A DNA stretch of 64,000 bases from Nocardia sp. CC227C (GTDB lineage: Bacteria; Actinomycetota; Actinomycetes; Mycobacteriales; Mycobacteriaceae): the NCBI RefSeq assembly GCF_030767025.1, contig NZ_JASITE010000007.1, forward strand, positions 1 through 64,000, in the 5' to 3' direction. The notes below the pieces were generated by a model. The model was not told the origin of the DNA. It was given only the letters and a program-made list of their open reading frames with translations, and ran no database searches. The position numbers and the translations under genes are program-made. Numbering within the stretch: the stretch's first letter is position 1; each line of letters starts with the position of its first letter. Positions 53,584-62,552 of the stretch are shown here, one piece after another.

Positions 53584-54153
53584 ATGGTGATTCGGCGATC
53601 GGGAGTCGATGGAGCGGAGCGGCTGCGGGAGCTGCGGGGTGGGTGTACGCCGGAGCAGGCGTGGCAGCTGTTCGACACCTTGCCCACCGTGCGGGTGGAG
53701 GAGATCACCGACGGGCTGTGGCGTGGGGACGAGCTGGATACCGGGCATCCGTGGCGGGGCGTGCTGGTCGAATCCGGGTGGTACGGCAAGCGGTTCGACA
53801 GCGCGGACGCGGTGCAGCCGCTGGTGTTCAGCACCCCTGGCGGGGAGCTGTTCCCGGTGGATCCGCGGCGGGTGCCGTTGTTCCTGGCGGGGAAGGTGCC
53901 GGCCGTGTCACTGCGGCCGGTGCGGCGGTCGCTCGGTGTGCTGCGGCCGCTGCTGCGTGTCGGTACGCCGCGCGCCCGCCTGCGTGACCTGGAATTCCGT
54001 GGAAAGTCCAGCGCCGCGATGATCTACGATCACCTGCCGATCATCGATATCTTCCGGCGCGTCGACGCCGACACGCTGCTCGGGGTCATGGATATGCGCG
54101 GACCGGCGCAGCCGTACTTCTTCCTGCTGTTCCGGGACTCGCGCACCCGATAG
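53584..54153 (+). CDS. GXWXG/DUF4334 domain protein
   Basis: The 189-residue protein has the GXWXG motif (EEITDGLWRGDELDTGHPWRGVLVESGWYGKRF) and a DUF4334 C-terminus (RDLEFRGKSSAAMIYDHLPIIDIFRRVDADTLLGVMDMRG then PYFFLLFRD). No activity established for the family. It precedes the FAD monooxygenase gene by 53 bp and may be co-transcribed with it. Confidence 0.88.
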   Translation: MVIRRSGVDGAERLRELRGGCTPEQAWQLFDTLPTVRVEEITDGLWRGDELDTGHPWRGVLVESGWYGKRFDSADAVQPLVFSTPGGELFPVDPRRVPLFLAGKVPAVSLRPVRRSLGVLRPLLRVGTPRARLRDLEFRGKSSAAMIYDHLPIIDIFRRVDADTLLGVMDMRGPAQPYFFLLFRDSRTR

Positions 54154-54206
54154 CGTCACTACCATCGGCGGGGACGGTGGAATTTCCGACTCGGGAGGGG
54201 TACCCG

Positions 54207-55436
54207 ATGGAACACACGACCTGTCTCGTCGTCGGCGGTGGCCCGGCGGGAATGGTGTTGGGGCTGTTGCTGGCTCGTGGCGGGGTCGAGGTCACGGTGC
54301 TGGAGAAACACGGTGACTTCCTGCGCGACTTCCGCGGGGACACCGTGCATCCCACCACCCTGGAACTGCTCGACGAACTCGGGCTCATGGACGAGTTCGC
54401 GAAATTGCCGCAGCGGCGGCTGCATTCGGTGCAGCTGCCGATCGGCGGGACGATGCGGACCGTCGCCACATTCGACCGCATTCCGGGGCGATACCAGTAC
54501 ATCGCCATGGTGCCGCAGTGGGATCTTCTGGATCTGCTGGCGCGCGCGGGGGACGCCGAACCCACCTTCCGGTTGCGTATGCGCACCGAGGCGATCGATG
54601 TGCTGCGCGCGGACGGCCGGGTGGCGGGAGTGCGCTACCGCACGAAAGACGGTGCGGAAGGCGAGATCCGGGCCGATCTCACGATCGCCTGCGACGGCCG
54701 CGACTCGACGCTGCGGCGGTCGGTCGGTCTCGGGTCGCGACGCTGGGCCACGCCGTTCGACGTGTGGTGGTTCCGGTTGCCGCGCAACGACACCGATCCG
54801 GCGGGCGCGGTGCCGGTGCTCGCCGCCGACCGGGTGGCCGTCATGCTCGATCGCGGCGACTACTGGCAGACGGCGACGCTGATCGGCAAGGGCACCGATC
54901 CCGCCCTGCGCGCGGGTCCGGTCGGCGAGATCACGAACAGCATGGCCGACGTGGTGCCCTGGCTGGCCGACCGCCGCGACGCCCTCACCGACTGGGACGA
55001 GGTGAAACTGCTCGATGTGCAGCTCGACCGCCTGGACCGGTGGTACACCGACGGCCTGCTCTGCATCGGCGACGCCGCGCACGCCATGTCCCCGGTCGGC
55101 GGTGTCGGGATCAACCTCGCCGTACAGGATGCGGTTGCGGCGGCGCGCATCCTGACGCCGAGACTGCGCACCCGCGGCGTGACGACCGCGGATCTGCGCC
55201 GGGTGCAGCGCAGACGCATCGTGCCGACCGCGGTCACCCAGGCCATGCAGCGCTTCGCCCACGCCAATGTCATCGAACCGGCCGTGCGCGGCCGGGTGAA
55301 TCTGTCGAACGCCGACCGGGTACCGCTGGCCCTGCGCATCTTCCGCCGCATTCCGATCGTCCGCGGCATCCCGCCCTTCCTGGTCGGCCGGGGCGTATTA
55401 CCCGAGCACGCCCCGGAATTCGCCAGGCGACCCTGA
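54207..55436 (+). CDS. FAD-dependent monooxygenase (PHBH family)
   Basis: The 409-residue flavoprotein starts MEHTTCLVVGGGPAGMVLGL with the GxGxxG FAD motif. It has DFRGDTVHPTTLELLDELGL, the DG motif in LTIACDGRDSTLRRSVGL and the second FAD motif LLCIGDAAHAMSPVGGVGINLAVQDAV. That places it with aromatic-ring hydroxylases. A strong GGGAGGGG precedes the ATG at 54207. Substrate unknown. Confidence 0.9.
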   Translation: MEHTTCLVVGGGPAGMVLGLLLARGGVEVTVLEKHGDFLRDFRGDTVHPTTLELLDELGLMDEFAKLPQRRLHSVQLPIGGTMRTVATFDRIPGRYQYIAMVPQWDLLDLLARAGDAEPTFRLRMRTEAIDVLRADGRVAGVRYRTKDGAEGEIRADLTIACDGRDSTLRRSVGLGSRRWATPFDVWWFRLPRNDTDPAGAVPVLAADRVAVMLDRGDYWQTATLIGKGTDPALRAGPVGEITNSMADVVPWLADRRDALTDWDEVKLLDVQLDRLDRWYTDGLLCIGDAAHAMSPVGGVGINLAVQDAVAAARILTPRLRTRGVTTADLRRVQRRRIVPTAVTQAMQRFAHANVIEPAVRGRVNLSNADRVPLALRIFRRIPIVRGIPPFLVGRGVLPEHAPEFARRP

Positions 55437-55457
55437 AAAGTCGGGCGGCCCCGCTGA

Positions 55458-55769
55458 TTACGCCGCTACCGCGGGACGTGCGACGGCCGACAGCCGCTCG
55501 AACTGCTCGTCGTTCAGCGTCACGCCCGCCGCGGCGATATTCTCCTCGAGATGCGCCGGCGAGGTGGTGCCCGGAATCGGCAGGATGGTGGGGGAGCGGC
55601 GCAGCAGCCAGGCCAGCGCAGTCTGGGCCGGAGTCGCCCCGATCTCCGCGGCCACGGCCGCCACCGGGCCATCCGGCGCGGCATGCGCGCCCATGGCGAC
55701 CGGGAAGAACGGAATGAACGCGATCCCTTGTGCGGCCGCGTAATCCACCACATCCGCATGGTGCGGTTA
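55458..55769 (-). pseudogene. C-terminal fragment of an aldo/keto reductase
   Basis: The frame reads HADVVDYAAAQGIAFIPFFP, then GATPAQTALAWLLRRSPTILPIPGTTSPAHLEENIAAAGVTLNDEQF, the typical last third of an aldo/keto reductase with the NADPH-binding IPGTTSPAHLEEN loop. A TAA lies just before this segment in the same frame, and the catalytic N-terminal two thirds are absent. A deletion remnant. Confidence 0.8.
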
Positions 55770-55772
55770 CGT

Positions 55773-55806
55773 CGGGGTGGAACCCCGCCCTGTGGCGGTG
55801 CATTCC
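55773..55806. other. Structured GC-rich sequence beside the aldo/keto reductase remnant
   Basis: Nested inverted repeats (CGGGG-TGGAA-CCCCG; CGCC-CTGT-GGCG, enclosed by GGAA/TTCC) mark the break point of the truncated gene. The rest of the 226-bp stretch to 55995 holds no gene or site that I recognise. Confidence 0.4.
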
Positions 55807-55995
55807 CGCCCGTCCTCGGCCTTCTCATCGCGGTCGGCGAAACCGCACGCACGGACCTGTTCCCCCGCGTGACCGTGGACGGCGGACAGGGAGGTGCGGC
55901 GCGCTCGAAGCGAGCGGTGGCGACGGTGGTGGGCGGGCGGCTGTTCTTGCGACGAACGTCAGAGCTGGAGGGTGCTCCAGTGCGAGGCCGCGTGC

Positions 55996-56625
55996 TCAGC
56001 GCACCCCGCGCGGGCGGAATTGGATGCTGATGCGGGGGCCGACCGGGCGGCGGGTCTTCGGCACGGCGTGTTCCCAGGTGCGCTGGCACGAGCCGCCCAT
56101 GACGATCAGATCGCCGTGCCCGAGTGGGTAGCGAATGCTCGCGCCACCGCCGCGCGGCCGCAGCAGCAGGGGCCGCGCCGCGCCGACCGACACGATGGCG
56201 ACCATGGTGTCGTGAGCGGCCCCGCGCCCGATGGTGTCGCCGTGCCAGGCGACACTGTCGCCGCCGTGCCGGTAGTAGCACAGGCCCGCGGTGCGGAACG
56301 GCTCCCCGAGTTCCCGGCGGTAGTACGCGGTCAAGGCGTCGCGGGCCTGGTCCAGTACCGGATCCGGCAGGGCGCGATCCTCCTCGTAGAAGCATTGCAG
56401 CCGGGGCACGTCCACCACCCGGTCGTACATCGGCCGCCGGTCCGCACGCCACGGCACCTCGCCGGCCAGCCGCTCGAACAGCGCGTCCGCGCCGGTGAGC
56501 CAACCGGGCAGCACATCGACCCACGCCCCGTCGGACAGCACGGTGCGGCGCAGACCCGACAACGAGCCCGGGGACACCTCATTGTCGAAGCCGTCGAGCA
56601 GGGACCCCTGCCATGGAGTGGACAT
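55996..56625 (-). CDS. AlkB-like alpha-ketoglutarate-dependent dioxygenase
   Basis: The 209-residue protein fits the AlkB DNA/RNA dealkylase family: LCYYRHGGDSVAWHGDTIG (HxD iron ligands), HGDLIVMGGSCQRTWEHAVPK (third iron ligand His) and RISIQFRPR (2-oxoglutarate arginines). It repairs 1-methyladenine/3-methylcytosine-type lesions by oxidation. The ATG at 56625 (MSTPWQGSLLD) lies just behind two tandem LexA-type boxes; the earlier ATG at 56637 falls inside one of them. Confidence 0.88.
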   Translation of the reverse strand: MSTPWQGSLLDGFDNEVSPGSLSGLRRTVLSDGAWVDVLPGWLTGADALFERLAGEVPWRADRRPMYDRVVDVPRLQCFYEEDRALPDPVLDQARDALTAYYRRELGEPFRTAGLCYYRHGGDSVAWHGDTIGRGAAHDTMVAIVSVGAARPLLLRPRGGGASIRYPLGHGDLIVMGGSCQRTWEHAVPKTRRPVGPRISIQFRPRGVR

Positions 56626-56629
56626 GTCA

Positions 56630-56661
56630 GTGAACATACGTTCGATAGAACATATGTTCAA
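56630..56661. promoter_or_regulatory. Tandem LexA-type boxes before alkB
   Basis: GTGAACATACGTTCGA (56630-56645) and TAGAACATATGTTCAA (56646-56661) lie head to tail. Both keep the GAAC-N4-GTTC core of the actinobacterial SOS box; each departs from TCGAAC-N4-GTTCGA at two outer positions. They suggest damage-induced expression of the AlkB gene. Confidence 0.6.
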
Positions 56662-56700
56662 GTGATCGAGCAGGCATATCCGTTCGATGCCCGTGCTCGA

Positions 56701-57687
56701 TCAGACGGCCGTCTTGGCTTCGCGCAGCAGGATGGCGGCACCGCAGGCGGCCGCGGCCGGAATGAAGAGTTCACCGGTGGCGGCGGTGCGCAGCGGAATG
56801 CCGCGGGCACGCAGCAGCCGTTCCGCGGCGAGGAGGTCGGCCACCTCGATGGTGTAGGCGCACAGCGCCGGCGTTCGCGGCTGTTCGCCCGGGAGGCGCG
56901 CCGTGAATCCACGCGGTGTGGTGATGGTCAGGCGATGCGAGCCGAGAAGGAAGGCGTGCGCGGAGCTATCGCGGTCGGCGGCGAATCCGAGGTAGTGCTC
57001 GTAGCGCGTGGCGGTGGCTTCGAGGTCGTCATCCTCGACGCAGAGAACGCATTCGGCGAGACCGACCGCGCCATTGGGATGGTCGAGCCCGGTCTGGGCG
57101 TCGAGGAGCGCGGCCGGGAGGTCCGCGGCGACGCCCAACCTGCCCTCGGGAAGTAGGGCGGCATCCGTTGCGGTGTCGTGGATTTCGAGGTACTGGATCG
57201 GATGTGGACTGGTGCCCTCGGCGGTGCTGATCGGCCGCTGAGCCGCCACGACACCCCCGTGCCGCACCCCGTGTGCCGCCATCCTGGCGGCGGTCTTCTC
57301 GGCGTCGTCGGTGGCGAAGATCAGGATGTGGGCACCCTCGAAGCGCTCCACCCGTTCGGCGAGACCGCTGACGGTGTGGCTGATCGCCGCCCTGGTCGCG
57401 TCGAGCCGATCCGCCGGAATGCGCAGGGGCACGAGCGTGGCATCGGCGGGAAGTCGAGTTCGGCCCGCGGTCGTAACGGTGAGCAATTCGACGAAGTTCC
57501 GGGGGAAGTCGGCGTGGGTATTGCCCGCACCGACCGGCTCCGGTGCCGCGCCGGGGGCCGGTGGCAAGGCCGGATAGGCCGGTGGGGGGATGTGAAACCC
57601 GATTCGGCGGAACGTGTCGATCGCGTCGCCCAGATCGTGGACGACGAGGCCGATGTGGTGCAGGCCGGTGAGGTCGATGTCGGTCAT
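56701..57687 (-). CDS. VOC family protein with two glyoxalase-like domains
   Basis: The 328-residue protein starts MTDIDLTGLHHIGLVVHDLG, a VOC/glyoxalase-3-like N-terminal half with HADFPRNFVELLTV and YLEIHD. A second VOC half carries VGLAECVLCVEDDDLEATATRYEHYLGF and LCAYTIEVADL. Metal ligands are likely H/E in HHIG and YLEI, but the reaction is not predictable. The gene lies downstream of a TetR gene on the same strand (28 bp) and may be in its operon. Confidence 0.85.
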   Translation of the reverse strand: MTDIDLTGLHHIGLVVHDLGDAIDTFRRIGFHIPPPAYPALPPAPGAAPEPVGAGNTHADFPRNFVELLTVTTAGRTRLPADATLVPLRIPADRLDATRAAISHTVSGLAERVERFEGAHILIFATDDAEKTAARMAAHGVRHGGVVAAQRPISTAEGTSPHPIQYLEIHDTATDAALLPEGRLGVAADLPAALLDAQTGLDHPNGAVGLAECVLCVEDDDLEATATRYEHYLGFAADRDSSAHAFLLGSHRLTITTPRGFTARLPGEQPRTPALCAYTIEVADLLAAERLLRARGIPLRTAATGELFIPAAAACGAAILLREAKTAV

Positions 57688-57715
57688 GGGCGAAACTCTC
57701 TCTCGGGCAGGTGAT

Positions 57716-58429
57716 TCAGTCGGCGGCATTGCCGTAGGCGGTGCGACGGAACTCGTTTCGCAGCCGCTCGAAGGCGGTGATGACGCGCGGCGCGGCGGCC
57801 GCGTAGCGTTCGGGTGCGGGCGGGCGGACCGGTTCGAAGGACCGGCGAATGACGTCGGCGAGTTGGTCGGCCTGATGGTCGAGGGTGAAGCGCGCGTCAT
57901 CGGGCAGCAGCGGCGTGGCGGCGAAGAATCCGTACGCGATGGCTTGCGTGCCGAAGTCGACATCGACCGGGTCCAGTCCGGAACGCAGCAGTCGATGCTC
58001 GCGAAGCGCGGCGAGATGATCCTGTGCGGCAAGGAGTTTGGACTTCGCCAGGGCGGTGCGGGCCGGGTGGGCGGCGAGTGCGCCGAGCCGGGGTCGATCG
58101 GTGACGAACAGGCTGTGCAGGATGGGCCGGCGCATGGCCTCCAGAAAGTGCCGCCGCAGGTAGCGGTGCAGGGCGACTTCGGTCGGGTCGTCGCGCATCG
58201 CGGCGATGACGGTCGCGAGCATCGCCGCCGCTTCCCTGGCGCCGACCGCGAGCATCAGCGCATCACGGCTGGCCCAATGCAGGTAGACGGTGCCTTTGCC
58301 GACACCGGCCCGCCGCGCGACCTCCTCGATGCGGAGTTCACGTGGATCGATCGTCGGCATCAGGCCCGCGGCGGCGTCCAGGATCGCGTCGGCGCGCTCG
58401 CGCAGATCCGCTCGTTGGGTTCGGGCCAC
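57716..58429 (-). CDS. TetR family transcriptional regulator
   Basis: The 237-residue regulator starts MARTQRADLRERADAILDAA with the TetR HTH RIEEVARRAGVGKGTVYLHWASRDALMLAVG. The helical C-terminus is longer than usual. A perfect 11-bp inverted repeat lies 22-58 bp upstream, suggesting autoregulation. The VOC gene 28 bp downstream is the likely co-regulated target. Confidence 0.9.
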   Translation of the reverse strand: MARTQRADLRERADAILDAAAGLMPTIDPRELRIEEVARRAGVGKGTVYLHWASRDALMLAVGAREAAAMLATVIAAMRDDPTEVALHRYLRRHFLEAMRRPILHSLFVTDRPRLGALAAHPARTALAKSKLLAAQDHLAALREHRLLRSGLDPVDVDFGTQAIAYGFFAATPLLPDDARFTLDHQADQLADVIRRSFEPVRPPAPERYAAAAPRVITAFERLRNEFRRTAYGNAAD

Positions 58430-58450
58430 GATCGCCTCCGGATATCGGTC

Positions 58451-58487
58451 GAACTCGTGACCGGAATGCTATCTCAGTCACGAGTTC
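58451..58487. promoter_or_regulatory. Perfect 11+11 inverted repeat upstream of tetR
   Basis: GAACTCGTGAC (58451-58461) and GTCACGAGTTC (58477-58487) flank a 15-bp spacer and lie just before the TetR start at 58429. The spacing suits two dimers or one long operator. Confidence 0.65.
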
Positions 58488-58531
58488 GGTGCGGGGTAAT
58501 CCGTAAGATGTCGTGGCGGCGTGCTCGCCGC

Positions 58532-59410
58532 TCAGTCGAGGTCGACGTGTGCGCGGACGAAATCGACTACGGCGTCGGTGAACTCGTCATTGGCGTCGGA
58601 GGCCGCGGTGTGGGCGGCGGTGCCGATCTCGGTGTAGTCGGCGTGCGGGACCAGTTCACGGAAGGCGGCCACCCCCTCCTCGCTCACCACGTCGGAGAGC
58701 GCGCCGCGCACCAGCAGCACCGGGATGGTCAGCGCGCGAGCGGCCGATTCCAGTATCTCGCTGTGCAATTCGATGTCCTCGCCCGCACCGCTGCGCGACA
58801 TCATGGCCGGATCCCAGTGCCAGTACCAGCGCCCGTCCGCCCGCCGGCGCAGATTGCGCAGCAGCCCTTCGGGATTGCGCGGTCGACGGCGGTGGGGGAG
58901 ATACTCGGCCACCGCGTCGGCGGCCTCGTCCAGGGTCGCGAAACCCTCGCGGTGGCCGCCCAGGAAGTTGAGCACGCGCTCCACGCCCGCGCGTTCGGGG
59001 CGCGGCACCACATCGACGAGCACCAGGCCGGTGATGCGTTCCCGTTCCGGGTGCGCGGTGGCGAGCAGGCCGGTGAGTCCGCCCATGCTCGCGCCCACCA
59101 CGAACGCGGGCTTGTCGAGGTGCGCCAGGACCGCCATCAGGTCGCCGACCATGGCGTCGCGCCGATAGTCGCCGTCGGCCGCCCAGTCGCTGTCGCCGTG
59201 CCCGCGGGCATCGAGCAGCACCGCGTGCAGTCCGGCCTTGGCCAGCGCGAGTCCGGAATCCTTCCAGGAATGCCGTGTTTGGCCGCCGCCGTGCAGGAAC
59301 ACGACGAGGGGCGCGTCGGTGGGGCCCCAGCTGTCACCGGCGATGTCGATGCCGCCGTAGCCGCGGAAGGTCATGCGGGTCGGTTCGGTGTGGTCAGCTT
59401 CATTGCTCAC
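58532..59410 (-). CDS. Alpha/beta hydrolase
   Basis: The 292-residue form starts VSNEADHTEPTRMTFRGYGG; the internal ATG 12 codons later (MTFRGYGG) is equally plausible. Motifs are VVFLHGGGQTRHSWKD, LLDARGHGDSDW, the nucleophile elbow VVGASMGGLTGL and the late IGTAAHTAASDAND with the catalytic histidine position. Related proteins cleave esters, epoxides or C-C bonds. It lies upstream on the minus strand, 121 bp from the TetR operator region. Confidence 0.82.
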   Translation of the reverse strand: MSNEADHTEPTRMTFRGYGGIDIAGDSWGPTDAPLVVFLHGGGQTRHSWKDSGLALAKAGLHAVLLDARGHGDSDWAADGDYRRDAMVGDLMAVLAHLDKPAFVVGASMGGLTGLLATAHPERERITGLVLVDVVPRPERAGVERVLNFLGGHREGFATLDEAADAVAEYLPHRRRPRNPEGLLRNLRRRADGRWYWHWDPAMMSRSGAGEDIELHSEILESAARALTIPVLLVRGALSDVVSEEGVAAFRELVPHADYTEIGTAAHTAASDANDEFTDAVVDFVRAHVDLD

Positions 59411-59434
59411 CCCTCGAGCATCGCACACTCCGGT

Positions 59435-60541
59435 TTACGGTGTACGAAGAGCGGCCTCGAGGGGTGCCGGGACCGTCGACGGTTCGATGAGCGGCACGGT
59501 CCGCGGCTCGGTGATCGGGGCGGTGTGGAGTACGCGAATTGGGTAGGGAATGACGATGCCCTCCACCCGGAAGCGCCGGTGCAGCGCCTTGATGAACTCG
59601 CTGACCAGCAGATATTGATCCTCGTACTGCCGGGTGCGCAGCACCGCCCGGAAGCCGATGCCCGAATCGCCGAAGGTGTGGAATCGCACCCGCGGTTCGG
59701 CGTCGGGCACGCCCACGTCGAGTTCGCACATCACCTTCCGCGCCACCTCCAGGGTCACCCGCTCCACCTGGTCCAGGTCACTGTCATAGCTGGTGCTGAC
59801 CTCGACGGTGATCGACATGTCCTGGGCGGGGTGGTTGAAGTTGGTGAGGATGGCGTCGGCGAACTTGCGGTTCGGCACGATGACGACATTGCCCGGAATC
59901 TCGCGAATGCTGGTGGTGCGCCAGTTGACGTCGGTGATCCAGCCGACCTCGCCGGTGTCGAGCCGGACGAAGTCGCCCGGCTGGACCGTGCGCGAGGCGA
60001 GTATGTGCACCCCGGCGAACAGATTGGCGAGCGTGCCCTCGAGGGCGAGGGCGATCGCCAATGCGCCGACGCCGAGCGCTCCCAGCAGCGGTGTCACGCG
60101 GATGCCCACGCTGTCCAGGGTGATCAGCGCGCCGACGACATAGATCATCACGCGCGTGATGGTGGCGAACAGGCTCACCGATCCGGCGATGCCGCTGATG
60201 CGCCGGATCACCGAGGTGACGACATCGGCGGCCAGCCGCGCGATCGCGAAGGTGACCGCGACCACCAGGGCGCCCTTGAGGACCCGGTGGATGATCTCGG
60301 TCGGGAAGGGGATGCCCGGCAGGTCGAGTGCGAGGGCGAGGGCCACCAGCGCGCACACCGGCACCGCCAGATCGTGTCCCAGCCCGAGCACGAGTCGGCG
60401 TGCGGTCTGGCTGTCCGGTGCGGTGGCGGCGACGAGGGTCTTAGCGGCGATGCGGTCGACGACCCGGCGCAGGGCGATCCCGATCAGCGGTCCGGCGATG
60501 ACGAGGGCCAGACCCAAGATCCAAGCCACGGGTTTGCTCAT
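59435..60541 (-). CDS. MscS family mechanosensitive ion channel
   Basis: The 368-residue membrane protein has several N-terminal helices and the MscS pore/beta domain: ALGVGALAIALALEGTLANLFAGVHILASRTVQPGDFVRLDTGEVGWITDVNWRTTSIREIPGNVVIVPNRKFADAILTNF. MscS channels open on membrane tension to release solutes. The ATG at 60541 is followed upstream by AGACC-AAAC-GGTCT (60587-60600), a possible operator. No operon partner. Confidence 0.9.
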   Translation of the reverse strand: MSKPVAWILGLALVIAGPLIGIALRRVVDRIAAKTLVAATAPDSQTARRLVLGLGHDLAVPVCALVALALALDLPGIPFPTEIIHRVLKGALVVAVTFAIARLAADVVTSVIRRISGIAGSVSLFATITRVMIYVVGALITLDSVGIRVTPLLGALGVGALAIALALEGTLANLFAGVHILASRTVQPGDFVRLDTGEVGWITDVNWRTTSIREIPGNVVIVPNRKFADAILTNFNHPAQDMSITVEVSTSYDSDLDQVERVTLEVARKVMCELDVGVPDAEPRVRFHTFGDSGIGFRAVLRTRQYEDQYLLVSEFIKALHRRFRVEGIVIPYPIRVLHTAPITEPRTVPLIEPSTVPAPLEAALRTP

Positions 60542-60586
60542 ACGAGATTCCTTCCAGCATCCGGTGATGACGGCGGACCTCTGCAA

Positions 60587-60600
60587 AGACCAAACGGTCT
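60587..60600. promoter_or_regulatory. Inverted repeat upstream of the MscS gene
   Basis: AGACC-AAAC-GGTCT lies about 46 bp before the MscS start. It resembles operators of TetR regulators that recognise AGACC/GGTCT. Weak. Confidence 0.3.
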
Positions 60601-60908
60601 GATCATAGTCCGATGTCGCCGCCGCGGATCCGTATCCGCGGCGAGGTTCGGTAGGGGTCGGCCTGATAGTGCATATCGGAATGGAAATATGCGCATCTAG
60701 ATATGTATTCGCGCGATTCCGGCCGACAACGGCACGTGAACCTGACCACAACCGACGAGCCGCCCGTAGCTGAGCACTCGCTGTCCTAGCTGGCGCTGTG
60801 CGATTCCCGCTGGTCGTAGCCGTCTCCCCGCATCGGATGCCCCGCGGTTGCCGAAGGGGGTGCGGCGGATTCGGCGGCGGGCGGCGCTGTTAGGCTCTTC
60901 CTCCGAAA

Positions 60909-60950
60909 GACATCCTTTAACGGACCGTCCAGTGAGGCGGGGAAGGAGGT
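60909..60950 (+). promoter_or_regulatory. PyrR-binding mRNA leader of the pyr operon
   Basis: The leader holds CCTTTAACGGACCGTCCAGT then GAGGCGGGGAAGGAGG directly before pyrR. It carries the PyrR loop consensus (GTCCAGTGAGGC, flanked by CCTTTAA and AAGGA). The stretch 60910-60917 can pair with the AAGGAGGT ribosome-binding site at 60943-60950 with one mismatch. This indicates translational repression by PyrR bound to uridine nucleotides, as described for mycobacterial pyr operons. Confidence 0.85.
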
Positions 60951-60954
60951 CGGC

Positions 60955-61590
60955 ATGGCCGTGCCCGAAGACCGGGCCGCCAAGTCGAGCGCTGCCGAGC
61001 ATTCCCAGCGGCACGATCCCGAGCGGATCCAGACCGGGCGTGAGTTGCTGTCGGATTCGGATGTCGGCCGCACCATCGCGCGGATGGCGCATCAGATCAT
61101 CGAGAAGACCGCGCTCGATTCCGCCGATCCCGCCGCCGCGCGCGTCGTGTTGATCGGAATCCCCACGCGCGGAACGACTCTCGCCAACCGACTGGCGCTC
61201 AAGATCGAGGAGTTCGCCGGGGTGCGCCCCGCGCTCGGCTCACTCGACATCACCCTCTACCGCGACGATCTGCGCAGCCGCCCGCACCGCCCGCTGGAAC
61301 GCACCTCGGTGCCCGAGGGCGGTATCGAGGACGCGCTGGTCGTGCTGGTCGACGATGTGCTCTTCTCGGGCCGGACCGTGCGCTCGGCCCTGGACGGGCT
61401 GCGCGACCTGGGCCGTCCGCGGGCCGTGCAACTCGCGGTGCTCATCGATCGCGGCCATCGGGAACTGCCCATTCGCGCCGACTACGTCGGCAAGAACGTG
61501 CCCACCGCGCGCACCGAGGACATCTCGGTGCTGCTGCGCGAGCACGACGGCCGTGACGGTGTGTATCTGGCCCAGGAGGGTGACGAGTGA
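60955..61590 (+). CDS. pyrR: Bifunctional pyr operon regulator/uracil phosphoribosyltransferase
   Basis: The 211-residue protein has the PyrR pattern [37 protein letters not shown]-like [14 protein letters not shown] and the PRPP motif [21 protein letters not shown]. It binds the leader RNA in response to UMP and has weak uracil PRTase activity. About 25 extra N-terminal residues precede the usual start. First gene of pyrR-pyrB-pyrC, coupled to pyrB by a 4-bp overlap. Confidence 0.96.
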   Translation: MAVPEDRAAKSSAAEHSQRHDPERIQTGRELLSDSDVGRTIARMAHQIIEKTALDSADPAAARVVLIGIPTRGTTLANRLALKIEEFAGVRPALGSLDITLYRDDLRSRPHRPLERTSVPEGGIEDALVVLVDDVLFSGRTVRSALDGLRDLGRPRAVQLAVLIDRGHRELPIRADYVGKNVPTARTEDISVLLREHDGRDGVYLAQEGDE

Positions 61591-62552
61591 GGCATCTGCT
61601 GTCGGTCACCGATCTGGACCGCGCGACCGCCACCGGTCTGCTGGACGAGGCCGAACGGTTCGAGCAGGCGCTGCTGGGCCGGGAGGTCAAGAAGCTGCCG
61701 ACGCTGCGCGGGCGCACGGTCATGACGGTGTTCTTCGAGAACTCCACCCGCACCCGCGTCTCCTTCGAGGTGGCGGGCAAGTGGATGAGCGCGGACGTGA
61801 TCAATGTGAGCGCGTCGAGTTCCTCGGTCTCCAAGGGCGAGTCGTTGCGCGATACCGCGCTGACCCTGCACGCGGCCGGTGCGGACGCGCTCATCGTCCG
61901 GCATCCGGCCTCCGGTGCGGCACATCAGATCGCCCGCTGGTTCACCGAGATGCAGGATGCCGCGAGCGGATACAGCGGTCCCGGCCCGGCGATCATCAAT
62001 GCCGGCGACGGTATGCACGAACACCCCACCCAGGCGCTGCTGGACGCGTTGACGCTGCGGCAGCGGCTCGGCGATCTGGCGGGCAAGCGGGTGGTGATCG
62101 TGGGCGACATCCTGCACAGCCGGGTGGCGCGTTCGAATGCCTTCCTGCTCGACACGCTCGGCGCGGAGGTGGTGCTGGTCGCCCCGCGCACCCTGCTGCC
62201 GATCGGGGTGGAGGCGTGGCCGGTGCGGATCTCGCATTCGCTCGACGCCGAGCTGCCCGGTGCGGACGCGGTCATGATGCTGCGGGTGCAGGCCGAGCGG
62301 ATGAACGGCGGCTTCTTCCCGTCGGCCCGCGAATACTCGATCAACTACGGGCTCAACCAGCGGCGGCTGGACATGCTCGACGAGCACGCGGTGGTGCTGC
62401 ACCCCGGGCCGATGCTGCGCGGCATGGAGATCGCCGCCTCGGTCGCGGATTCCCCGAAAGCCGCTGTGCTGCAACAGGTCAACAACGGAGTGCATATGCG
62501 AATGGCGGTGCTGTTCCGCCTGCTGGTCGGAACGGATGAGGTGGTCGCATGA
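61587..62552 (+). CDS. pyrB: Aspartate carbamoyltransferase catalytic subunit
   Basis: The 321-residue enzyme forms N-carbamoyl-aspartate, the first committed pyrimidine step. Key segments are [20 protein letters not shown] (carbamoyl phosphate site), [53 protein letters not shown] and [11 protein letters not shown]. The start is GTG inside the pyrR end. Overlaps pyrC by 4 bp. Confidence 0.97.
   Translation: MRHLLSVTDLDRATATGLLDEAERFEQALLGREVKKLPTLRGRTVMTVFFENSTRTRVSFEVAGKWMSADVINVSASSSSVSKGESLRDTALTLHAAGADALIVRHPASGAAHQIARWFTEMQDAASGYSGPGPAIINAGDGMHEHPTQALLDALTLRQRLGDLAGKRVVIVGDILHSRVARSNAFLLDTLGAEVVLVAPRTLLPIGVEAWPVRISHSLDAELPGADAVMMLRVQAERMNGGFFPSAREYSINYGLNQRRLDMLDEHAVVLHPGPMLRGMEIAASVADSPKAAVLQQVNNGVHMRMAVLFRLLVGTDEVVA

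Noticed and set aside
55765..55810. A tRNA 3' fragment or attachment site, prompted by a GGGGTTCCACCCC hairpin
   Set aside because: The loop has five, not seven, bases and no acceptor stem or integrase is present.
57614..60700. A 1028-codon plus-strand frame across the TetR, hydrolase and MscS genes
   Set aside because: All three minus-strand genes have clear motifs; the plus-strand product has none.
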